A DNA stretch of 60,000 nucleotides, taken from NCBI GenBank assembly GCA_903813345.2, contig CAIIXF020000003.1:5791815-5851814 (forward strand), read 5' to 3'. Each line of letters begins with the position of its first letter. The first letter of the stretch is position 1. Origin of the DNA: Owenia fusiformis. Lineage: Eukaryota > Annelida > Polychaeta > Sabellida > Oweniidae. This document shows positions 34,201 to 45,900 of this stretch, in pieces. Made by a program: the position numbers and the translations under genes. A model generated the notes under the pieces. The model saw nothing but the letters and a program-made list of their open reading frames with translations. It was not told the origin of the DNA and ran no database searches.

Positions 34201-36529
34201 TGTAAAAGTGGAGTAAAATCAAGAGTGCGATCTCTTGTTTTTACAACAACATGCCACGCCACACATGGGGCAAAATGAAGCGAACTAAAGTGAAGTTAAG
34301 TAAGAACATGTCATGAAAATATGACATAGTAAGTAAAATCAAAACACAAATTCTCGGGATAAGTTCATATGGTTAAAATAACGAAATAATGAAATGTTAC
34401 CATGTGTCTACTTAGCAGTTTGTTCTATGTCATCCCTCCTGCTAGGTTACGTTGTGGAACTCAGCCAAACACGACACTGAAGGCAGTATTCTGAGGTTAT
34501 AAAATCTAAATCTTAAAAATTTCCCATTTGCAGCCCCATGGAGACTTCCGGAATTGAACAAAGTAGCGAACGTTGTGATCTTTCAACTTTAGTTCGTTGT
34601 TTTTCACCACTTTATGTGTAGTGTTTTCATTTAGGAGGCGGTCCTATTTGAATGCATCATTTCAGGTCTTTATGAATCAATAGATCAATAAGCAGACTAA
34701 AATTATAATTTAGCAGTTTCGTTGAAAAAACTGATTTGGAATATCCAGTGACTTTAGCAGCCTTCCCTACAATGTTTGACATTGCTATCTCGGCATGCCC
34801 AGCTCTTCTATAATCAGTAGCAAATGCTCACAAAACATTTTCCAAAATATTTACTACCGCTTTCCTTGAAGACATGGTTGGATGACACGTCATTATCGAT
34901 ACAGTAACTAGTCACGTGATCAGACACGTGTTACGCGATCAGTCACGCGAGCTAGCAAAATGGACGATCTAAATTTCCAAAAATTCTGCTACGATCAATA
35001 TCAACATGTTGTTGCCTTCATTGTCGCGTTTGGCTGCATTCCACAATGTAACCTAGCAGGAGGGATGACATAGAACAAACTGCTAAGTAGACACACAGTA
35101 ACATTTCATTATTTCGTTATTTTAACCATATGAACTTATCCCGAGAATTTGTGTTTTGATTTTAGTATTTATCTCACGAATTACATGTAATTTATTGCAG
35201 GTAAAATTGAGTGTTTTCCAATGGGTTTGATGCAAGGCTTTACATTTGGAAAAAAATATCCAAATTTTAAAAATCAACAAATGCTAAAGCCTACTCACAG
35301 AGCTGTCAAGTGTCCCGCGAATGGCGGGATTATCCCGCAAATTTGATCAAAATTAGGCTAATTCGCGTGTCCCGCAATGTCCCGCGAAGTCCCGCAAATG
35401 TCGGCCTTGACCTCCGCGAATTTCCGAAATTGTTGCAATCCTCTATATTGTGATTATCTTATCTTATATAAGAAGTTTTTGCACTTTTGAGGAGTAAAGT
35501 TTACCTAACTTTAAGTACCCAGCATGCTTTTGTTTGGTATCAAAATAAAGAGGAAGGGTTCAACTTTCATTTTAATTACGATAATAGGGATGTAGGTCAT
35601 AAATAGTTCCAACGTTGGCCTTTTTACTACACGTGTGGCAAATGAGAACTGAGCGAATGTTAGCAAACGCGAGTTACAATAAATGGACGCTGACATCTAG
35701 AAAAGTAACCTGACTCTCTATAATTTGATGTAGATTAATTGAACCCCTATATCATGGACTTTCAATTGAAAGTCCATGCCTATATGAACAGGTAATATAT
35801 ATATATAATACTATGGGGGAAAGCGTTTCAAAGTGCAAAGTATTGTTCAGAGTTTTTGAATTTCGTGTTCGATTATGGGACTCACACCTGAAGCATGGTT
35901 TTTGTTTTTGATAAATAACAATAAAGTTTAATATTATTCTTATGCGTATTTTTTAGAATTGTGTTGCCATTTATTTAAGTTACAATTTAAGTGTATTATA
36001 TTTGATTAATCAGTATCAAAAGGTTTGATTGGAGTACTTTTACCAATCACGCAAATCCATTGCATGTCCAGGGACATCCTGCAAATTTAGGTGGATGTCC
36101 CGCAAAATGCTGCAAATCAAGGGTACTTTGTCTAAAAAATCTGTCCCTCTATGAAGTCTTTGGTGGTTAAACTGTTAACTGTCCCGCAATTAGGATGTTT
36201 GTCCCTCGAATGGTCCCGCGAAATCCCGCTAATTTGATAAAAAAGGCATATTAGCGCAATCACGCAAATCCCTTAAAAGTCCCGCGAAATCCCGCGAATT
36301 TAGTAGATGTCCCGCAAAATCCCGCGAAATTTGGGCACTGGGTCTAAAAAATCTGTCCCGCGAGAAAATCTTTGGGGGTTGACAGTACTGTAGACTACTC
36401 ACCTAATCTGAAAACTGGAACTTCGAATTTACACTTGATTCTTTCATGAGTCGCTAAAATGTCATCGATACTGAAGTAATTTTCCTCGTAGTAACCAGAG
36501 CGAGAGCTGCTAGCCTGAGAATTGGCCAT
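31233..36529 (-). CDS. GINS3: GINS complex subunit 3 (Psf3)
   Basis: Three exons, 36403-36529, 33009-33283 and 31233-31463, join in phase to 633 nt or 210 residues (human is 216). Residues 1-43 carry the family's N-terminal YFSIDDILATHERI. The second exon has GSKLDLPFWLARVL and NVVDLHKLGPYYYTFG. The third has GRFRNIMDSSQNAYNED and GQKGLNDFQDWE, and ends with a basic KKRKRAA tail. Psf3 is one of four GINS subunits that form the CMG helicase with Cdc45 and MCM2-7 at replication forks. The gene starts 400 bp from AMFR in the opposite direction. Intron 1 (3.1 kb) holds a relic transposon, an unexplained open frame and TCCCGC repeats; intron 2 holds a dispersed repeat. Confidence 0.96.
32330..32960. 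repeat. Dispersed repeat with two ~135-bp core copies
   Basis: The block CCTTCAAAATGGCTGCCAG followed by gcccaaaagttaatcagct occurs twice (about 32573 and 32706). It is followed by two copies of acgactatatcccatcgatggtg-like sequence. The layout (core copies with AAATGGC, then a conserved tail) resembles the other pearl-like loci but the sequence is a different subfamily. Confidence 0.6.
33450..33740 (-). CDS. Unrecognised 96-codon open frame in GINS3 intron 1
   Basis: ATG 33740 to stop 33450. The peptide is of balanced composition and includes KVIVLARDKFWEYFKLLES, with charged and aromatic residues as in real proteins. It has no stop codon although the region is AT-rich, and no match to a family I know. 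It is on the same strand as GINS3 but is not needed for that protein. It could be a single-exon gene, an alternative exon or a transposon fragment. Confidence 0.3.
   Translation of the reverse strand: MLINSPKLKTRGCYFGNGLALGCYACALGFKPPEGNIKILQNKIEFTGVSSEKDEFKVIVLARDKFWEYFKLLESGRFSSESRRILFDPACNYIAD
34334..35164. mobile_element. 831-bp TIR transposon with transposase remnant
   Basis: Inverted ends of about 124 bp: 34334-34456 (TAAAATCAAAACACAAATTC onward) and 35041-35164. On the minus strand from about 34875 a frame begins MSSRKAVVNILENVL, meets a stop, then continues with VGKAAKVTGYSKSVFS. This is like the N-terminal helix-turn-helix of a DDE transposase. The remainder of the enzyme is missing, so it is an internally deleted relic. 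Confidence 0.8.
35300..36390. repeat. Two clusters of degenerate TCCCGCAAAT/TCCCGCGAA repeats
   Basis: Irregular short repeats of TCCCGCGAA and TCCCGCAAAT fill 35310-35400 and about 36060-36370, separated by AT-rich DNA with a TA run near 35800. Both start near a 'gctgtcaagtgtcccgc' or 'tgttaactgtcccgc' string, so they may be two copies of one element. Confidence 0.6.
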
Positions 36530-36928
36530 ATTTCGAATATTTTATTTTTTTAGAAAATCCGCCAAAATCAGAACGAGGCTAAACGGAAGTGAACTATTTT
36601 TATTTTCTTTCTTACTACGCCCTTCTATATTTTCTTATTTTGCATCATAATATTCACAATAATTGTCACACTTATGGAAGTTTAATATAAGGTCATTTAA
36701 ATACTGCTCCATTATGAAACAAAATAGTCTATAATCCGTCCACAAAACGAAGAATGCTATCCTAGGCGGAATCATTTGTAGAAGGAGTTGTTAGGCTCTA
36801 CAAGTAGGAAAAACACAAACATTCTGGAATATAACAAAAATTTTACTGAACCTGGACATTTCAGCTGAGTATAGTCATTCAGAGTACTATAAAGTTATTC
36901 CCCAATATATAGAGATCATCTAGGAAAA
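36530..36928. promoter_or_regulatory. Shared GINS3/AMFR promoter region
   Basis: Only 399 bp separate the GINS3 start codon (minus, 36529) from the AMFR start codon (plus, 36929). With no other exon between them, both 5' UTRs and both promoters must lie here unless a distant leader exon exists. I see no obvious TATA box placed for either gene. Confidence 0.6.
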
Positions 36929-39900
36929 ATGCCGGTTGTTTTGTTAGAGAGATTGCCTTTGCCGAGCCTCCAAACTTATTCCAGCTTTTCAGTTTTGCTT
37001 CTTGGAATTTCCCTGTTGTATTCACACAAGTTGATCACTGAACCACTTCAGTTAGATGCTAATGGTACAGTTATTGAAGATGTCGGCAACATCACAAAGA
37101 ACAGGACATTTGGTGATGAGGGTTATTACAGTGATATGATGGAGATTATGACGCAAGAGCTGATGTGTATTTGGGTAAGAATTACTTACTTAGAGTCCAA
37201 AGCCTTCTCTATATTCCGGCTTTGAGTGATTGTTTACAGCCTAGTGTTCCAAATGGTAGTGAAAACTGGTGCCGGTTTTACCGCAATTCAATACCTTGCA
37301 GTTTATAGTCATGATTTGTCAATGTATTTTCTGCTGAGTGAGCTGTATAAATGGCGGATCCGTTGAGTTTGAGGTTCTTTCAGAAAAGAAATTTTCAAAA
37401 CGGATTCATTTTGGTAACTAGTTTGTAGCTTTGCCCAAGTCGGTCTTTTTTACTTATCTTGATTTCTGTTATGACCGCCTTGTACCCAAGAGAAAGCCAC
37501 ATGCTTACCGACCCAATGTTTATGTTGGTAAAATTTGACCAATCAACGACGGCCCTGCAGCGTTAGCTCATTATTATGCACGGTCAAAAACAAGTACACT
37601 TTTCACGGACAAATATTGCACGAATTCATCATGAAAATACAAATATCCTATCAGATAAATATCAATCAGAGTTTAGTGGATGCTGGAACATCGATCGGAT
37701 AACCAGAGGTGAGAAGATTTCAATAATAGATGTTGAAAAGATCGCTGAATTCAAAAGATCGAACATGTAGGCTGAGATTAAATCACTGATCGACGACTAC
37801 ATGGCCCACTACATAGACTAGGTCTTCGTGCATTTTCATCACAAAATCAGTTTAAATCAACATTGAATCGCGTATATTTATGACTCTTACATTCCAATGT
37901 ACTGTACATTTAATTACATAATATATTGTAACTCTAAAGAAACACTCGATCAGATCATTGAATTTCAAGTTATAGACGGGAAGTTTGCTTTGTTTATGAA
38001 GGTCAACCTGATAACGTTTTGATTGGTCTATCATCCTGAAGGCACTTGTCAATCAATAAGGTTTCGTGATACCCCTGATAGCGTAGGTATTATGGGAATC
38101 TCGAAACCACTGAATAACTCAGCATAATATCGGCGGAGATGTATTGGATTGTACAAGGCGGTAATAATTCAAGATCAGATAAGTAAAAATACCGACTTGG
38201 GCAAGGCTACTAGTTTGCAGCACCAGTACATAGACAAGAAGACTTCTTCAAGTCTATGGGAAAAGGAAGTAATTCTTTTAGCTCCAATATGTTATTCTTC
38301 TTTGAAACGATTAATGTTTATACAACAGAATTGTGTTTCATGTTGTAATGGTATTCCATATCAGGGGTGTTATGTAGCCAGCAATTGTCAAGGAGGTGGT
38401 TCAATATTTGATTTTGCGTCACTGTGAGCGAAGCGAGCCCCAAAAAGAGACTATGGGCATTCACCTTCGGAAAATTTTCAAAATTTACATTGTATATGGT
38501 GCATAAGCATTTTAAACCATAATTTGTTAATGTTTTTTAGCAAATTTTACAAAATTGCCTTTTTCTTTTTTGTGGGGGGGGGGTTGCAATTGCACCCCCT
38601 CTGGCTGCGCCTATGCATATTGATTCACAATGTTTTAGTTGCTCCTATTTGATCCTGATAATCTAAGAATGAATCTACATTTACTGAGTTAACAAAACTT
38701 ACCACACAATAAGAGGACAAAATAACCTCTCAAAGATTACTGGATCAAACTGTTATCAAACTGGTATCACTGTGGTGCATACACATATAACATTTTAATG
38801 TAATTTGCCATATATCCTGTTAGTGAGAAGGGTTATCTAAAGAACTCATTTTTATTTCCTTCCAGACTCTGATAAACATGGCATATTGCTGTTTGATTCT
38901 AATTGGTAAAGGCATTCAAAGACTTGCATTTGGAGAGTTGCGGGTCAGTGAACAACAGGTGGGTAACAGTTACTGTTTATATGTTTTACTCAAGAGCTGT
39001 AACTTAAATTCAAAAATAGGTTAATATAGTTTGTCTCCATTTTAATTTTGCAGATTGTAAACATCTGCCAAATATAAATCCCCAATTTTTAGATCTGTTT
39101 TGGAAGATCCTCAAATCGCTGAAAATAAACCAAGATTTCACATGTTTAAGTATTCTTATTTGGATGTCAGTGCTATACCAAGACATAGTAGTACACATGA
39201 TTCTGAAATACTTATTAGGCAAGTTAAGTGTACCTAAAGTCTACCTTTCATTTGAACAAAATCCGTCTTCTCTGAATATAAACTGATAAAAATATTTAGT
39301 TAAATAGCTGTATGTATTTAATCACAAACATGATTGGAGCTTTTCACCAACATTTTCTGTAATACAGAGTTTCAAGAACCATTGACATTAAGGAGGAACA
39401 AATTGCTATGTTTATACTTTTAAAATATTTTTCAGCAGATGTGGATAAGTAATATAATATACATGTACAGTAAAACCAATATATCTAAACACCTCTCATA
39501 TCTGAATATGACTCAACCTTGATATGCGAACACCTGCCAATCAAAACACTTTTGGCCAGTTCAAGTGCCATTCAGATTAGACAGGTTCTACTGTGATATA
39601 ATTTGTTTTTGTGATTTGTTTATATAATAGGATTCGATTTCTGTTTGCTTTTTTTAGTTAATATCAGGAGTCATTTTTTTGCAAGGGATAGTTAAAACCT
39701 TTAAATTGGCAGAAATTCACAAGATTTATCAGAACTTTGTAACATTTTAGTCATTGTCTTTTTCTACACTAGAGCTTCATATATTGGACATGTTTTTGGT
39801 AAAGTTCTTTTACAACTACAGTACTTAACTTTTGCAAAATTATTAATAGCAGAATTAGAGGGAGACAAAATTGCAAGCAACGTGTAAAATTGACCTACCA

Positions 39901-42900
39901 ATTATGTTATATCTTAGATATATACCATTTCTCAAAATATCCTTGATATTCAAGATATAAACTGTAATTTTAAATTCTCCCACATAATGAATACAAAATG
40001 AACCCAGAAATGTAAAATGCTTAAGATGACAAGAAGATATTTGCAATTAAAAGTATAGTCCAAATACATGGAATGTGCACTAAATGTAAACTACATGTGT
40101 CTATGAATTGATCTTAAAACAATAGCTTAGTTGCCATTTTGCAGACAAGCAGGTGGATGTTTTTCACTTCAGTACTCAACAATTTCCAATAAGTACCCAC
40201 ATGTGAAAAATTGTTCAGCTCCTGTATGCTGTACAGTGTATGTCTGAAATGTAAATTAAATATTACATTAAAACTTGTCTCATGTGAACACACTTATAAC
40301 CTCGCATTGAGAGGTGCTCACTACTTTGAGAGGTTCTGGATTCATAATTTTATAATTTCTATTTATTATTTTTTATTATTTATTTTCAGCACATCAAAGA
40401 TAAGTTCTGGAACTTTGTCTTCTACAAGTTTATTTTTATATTTGGAGTCTTAAATGTGCAAGATATGACAGAGGTGGTCTACTGGAGTGCATGGTTCTCT
40501 ATACTTGGCTTCTTACATCTTCTAGCACAGCTTTGTAAAGACAGGTTTGAATATGTAAGTAGTACTAGCATCCATTTGTATTAGAAGGGGGGGGGTCATC
40601 AGATCAGATTTTCGGAGTAATGATTTATATCTCTTTACAAAGATATTATACATTACCTGAAAGAATGACAATAGACCCAACTTATACTTCGCAAGTAAGA
40701 ACATCTTAAAACCACATGAAAGAAGATGTTATACCTCACATGTATATGGATACTGTTCCTCACATGTAGGAGGACCTGTCACCTTATACCTCACATGTAG
40801 GAACAACTCATACTTCACACGAAACCTGATACTTTATCTGGATTTACGTTCCTTATGAAACAATATACATGTTGATAAAAAATCTAATAATTTTCCTATG
40901 TTAATTCTGTCGTAATCAGGACTTTTAGACTGATTGTGAATTTTGAAAGAAATATAAGGTAAACACAATCTGCCAAAATAATGAGAACAAATTCCAGACT
41001 CATTCAAATAAGGTTAATAAGGCCAGACTGCCAGATGTTGCATTTCTTTAGCATCACCTACATGAGACTGGCATGTATAAAGGAATTAATAAAATTATAT
41101 TGCATTGCGTGACCAATGTTACTGCCATGGGCTTTCTGTAGACTTGTACAGTATTGAGTTTTGCATTATTCTGCAAGATTAAATTGGATTGCAGCATAAA
41201 TAATCATCTAATAGAAATAATGTTATAGGACTATCTCAGTTACCTTCATGTTATCTCATACATGAGTGCAATTCTAGCATCTTTAGTCCTCATCATGGTT
41301 TAAAGACTTTTGTTAATGCATTTTAGAAAGCACATATGCATTCCATGTTTTTAGACTGAGCACCAAGGGGTTGAGTTTGAGTGCTAGAGCTAATGGGAAT
41401 TCTTGTTAATTTTAAGATCTCTCTGAAGTTTTGTTTTATTATACTCAAATGAAATGAAATTTAGAGTAGAATTTCAATTATTATATTTTTTCAGATTTGG
41501 CCCCAAAATGGCCGCCTAATATGGGATTTTGTAATAGTTTCATGATCTCTTCAAAGTATTGTTTATATTATACTCAAACTGAAGGAATTTTAGAGTAGAT
41601 CACAATATTGGTATCATTTTCTGTTTTGGATTTGGCCCCAAAATGGCCGCCTAATATGGGATTTTGTAATAGTTTCATGATCTCTTCAAAGTATTGTTTA
41701 TATTATACTCAAACTGAAGGAATTTTAGAGTAGATCACAATATTGGTATCATTTTCTGTTTTGGATTTGGCCCCAAAATGGCCGCCTAATATGGGATTTT
41801 GTAATAGTTTCATGATCTCTTCAAAGTATTGTTTATATTATACTCAAACTGAAGGAATTTTAGAGTAGATCACAATATTGGTATCATTTTCTGTTTTGGA
41901 TTTGGCCCCAAAATGGCCGCCTAATATGGGATTTTGTAATAGTTTCATGATCTCTTCAAAGTATTGTTTATATTATACTCAAACTGAAGGAATTTTAGAG
42001 TAGATCACAATTATGGTATCATTTTCTGTTTTGTGGCTTAAAAATTTAAAATGGCTACTTGAAAGGGGAACTACTGTAATTTAGAGAAATGTCCTTTTCT
42101 TAATTATTTTGTGCCTTTGAAAGTCAAAAATGGACACCTTAATGCTTAAATTAGTGGAAACTCTGATATGTCTCCAATGTCTGTCTTTTATCTTCTGCAA
42201 ATAAGAGTAGATTAGATGTTAATGCTATATTGTGGCATGTTCAGATTCACAAATATTTTGTTGGTTAGGATTTGATACTCCATGGCTTGCCTTAATACTT
42301 ATTACAAATGACAGTAATTTGTAATTTGAATAATGATATAAATTCTGTGAATTGGAACAACATTATAAATAATGGCACAATTGATGAGTCAACTTTAAAT
42401 TTTTCCTCCAAGTTACTGTCTATTTTTGACCATAACATACCTCACAAAATCAAGGTGAGGAAACCAAAAGATATACCTTGGTTTAATGACGAAATCAAAA
42501 AGGCTGTGAATAACCGTGACAAATATTATAAGAAATTCAAAAGAAACAACACTTTGGATTCAAAGTTGAAATATAAAAATAAAGTTGAAATGTTGAATAA
42601 TCTTATTAACAAGGCTAAACAAAACCATGAACATAGTCCTCCAGATAACTGCAAATTTCTGATCAAATCTGATCAGCTCTGGAAAACTCGTTAGTGTTTA
42701 AGTTGACAGATTATTTAGATAAGATGTAAGTTATGGGTTTGTCATCTTGGTTTTAGTCTAGAGTGAATTCACTGTCCTCCACTCATAGACAGATTGCAGT
42801 CTGATTCAATGTATTTTTAAAGGCAAATATCTGGTGTTCTTTGAAGTATTCAAGACTAAATAAGATGTTACTAGTATACAATACATGTACTACACCACCC

Positions 42901-45900
42901 AGAGACAGATATAATGTTTACTCCAATTTCAAGTTAAATATTCTAAAATGGAAAATGGAGTACCAAATTTCATTTGGTATAATTATATTTTTTGATAGAG
43001 ACAATGGCCATTGTTAAAACCAAATAAACATGAGATTATTAATTTATTAGGGTAGTTAATACTTCATGCCTAGTTCACACTTCAAAACTAAGTTGAATTC
43101 AGATGTCATCTTGAAAATAGAATGAGCCTAAATGGATTACTGTCTCAAAGGGTATCTAAGTCTAGATATGTGTTATAAGTAATTCAAGACTTTGAAAATA
43201 TTTTGAATACTTTTGCGCATGGGACTTCATGTTTATCCCTAAAAATGGTTGTGATTTTATTTCATAATGATACAAGATACTTTTATTTTTTAAAGACCAA
43301 TTAAAGACCAATGACCAATTTCTGCATCTTAAACTTTCATAAAATAAATTCCACAATGATCAAATTATGATACCTTTATTACTTAATGTAAGATGAGGTA
43401 ATTTGAGTGTGGGGGAGGGTGGGGAAGTATTTTTGCATGAATTTAAAAAATGAACCACCCCCTCCCAGTCACAAAATCCTGGCTATTGTAAGCCAAATAA
43501 CATGATGAAGGCAAATGAATATCAGTCAGTCAAGCTAGTTATCTATCTAGATCACAATGTGATATTATGCAGATAGAACTTTATTTTATTTTATTGCCTC
43601 ATATATAGGAATTTGCAGGATATGAAGTTTAAGAATGGAAATGTCTACAGGGGCGTAGCCAGCTTTCAGTCAGTGCAGGGGGGGGGGGGTGCGATCGCCA
43701 AAAAAATTCTATTTTCAGTCAGGGGATGCGATTGTGGCATAAAAAGCCAATAATTAAGATTTACTGTATCTTGAATTTTTCAAAAATTTATGCAACTTCC
43801 TTCATAATAAATTGAGCTAGAAGCTTCAAATAAAAAGCATTCCAAAGCTCTTCTCATGGTTATATTTTATTGGTTATGGGAGGGGGGGTGCGATCGCCAA
43901 TTGCACCCCCCCCCCCCATGGCTATGCCTATGGTCTAATTGAAATGTTAAAACTCTGCATTGAACTACACGTATTAAAAGTTGCTTTCACATTCAAATAG
44001 CTGATACAGATATTCTATCTACTAGTATACTCATATGAACAGAGATATAGAATTTCAAACTGAAACATTAAGATAATCTGTTCTGTCATTGACACAATAT
44101 TTATGGCCAGCTAAATTTCTGAGAATTTAATGTGTTTCAGTCGTTTACTCCTGGACTAAACAGGAAATTTGTGAAAATCTTCACACTTATTCAAGTGGGG
44201 AACATTTTTATTGGAGCGCTATTAAAAAATTACTTGGAAATAAATTTTCCTCTGGAATTCCAACTTTAAGAAATTCATCTTTGACAAACATATGTAGTAC
44301 AGATGAAGAAAAACAAAACGAATTTTTGAAATTGTTCGTAGGTAAATTTCACTTTGATAATACCCGCGACACAAATGCATTACCATTTTTTCCAAATAGA
44401 ACAAACAACCTTTTGACTTGTAATTTAATCACACCATCGGAAATAAGAACCCTCATAGCTGACCTTGACACATCAAAAAGTGAGGGTTTGGATGGTATTA
44501 CAAATAAAATGCTCACCATGAGCATTTTATCTATTGACAAACCATTAGCCTTATTGTTTAATAGAATTCTAACTGAAAACATTTTTCCAAGATCATGGAA
44601 AGATGGAATAATAATTCCAATCTATAAGAATAAAGGTGATAAATCTGATATTACAAATTACAGACCTGTCACATTACTTAGTAATATATCCAAATTATTC
44701 GAAAAAGTAGTGCATCAACAGATGATGAAGTTCCTTTTAGATAATAAGTTATTATATGAAAATCAATCAGGTTTCCTGCCTGGTCACAGCACTGACAGTC
44801 AGCTACTAAGTATTACTAATTTTATAATGAATGCATTTGAAGACAAAGCGGATGTACGGGGAGTCTTTTTGGACCTGGAGTCTGCGTTTGATAAAGTCAG
44901 ACATAATTTACTTATCCACAAGCTAAAATCTTATGGCTTCAATGATAACCTGTTGAAACTTATGAAATCCTACCTAGACAATAGAAGAGTATGCACACGC
45001 CTTAATGGATCTTTATCCGAATTTTCTGAAGAAAATTTTATAAACTCTGGTGTGCCTCAAGGCTCTATTCTAGGCCCCATCCTATTTCTGCTATTTATAA
45101 ATGATCTCCCAGAGGTCATCCAATCAAAATGTTATATTTATGCTGACGATACTTCTATATATGTCCCTGTTCACAAGTTTGAAAATGTTTTAACATCAAA
45201 TACATTATTGCAACATGATCTAGACAATGTCTATGACTGGTCAAGGGTTTGGGGGCTTAACTTTAAGCCCACGAAAACCAAAGAGATAATTTTTTCCAAA
45301 TCTATTCAAAATGTAAGAAACTTTCCTATTTTGACCTTGAGCAACAGAATAATTGAAAGAGTAAATTATCATAAACATCTTGGAGTTATCTTAGATAACC
45401 ACCTTGACTTCAAAGAACATATAGCCCAGCTAAAAGTCAAAATTGATAAAATGCTAAATCCACTTACAGCATTGAAAAATAAAATTTCATCCAAACACCT
45501 TGAAAGAATGTACTTATCGTTCATTTTGCCAAAATTAGAATTCGGATCAATCTTTTATAATTGTTCACCACATTATGCCCTAAATACCTTGGATAGGTTA
45601 CACTACAGAGCTGCCTTGTTAGTCTCTGGGGCCATTAAGGGCTCCTCTGAAATCAAAGTCTTAAATTCACTTAACTGGAAGACACTAAGTCAGAGAAGAG
45701 AAGAAAAAATGGCAACTCTAATGTATAAGGTATCCAAAAACAAGACTCCTAGTTACGTACAATCTATATACAATGAACTTAAAAATCCAGGTACAGAGCG
45801 TGTACTTCGTGCCCAGCACGAATATAATATTCCAGCAAAATCTTCAATGAAATTTACAAACTCTCCTGCCATAGCACCAATAAGAATATGGAAAATGATT

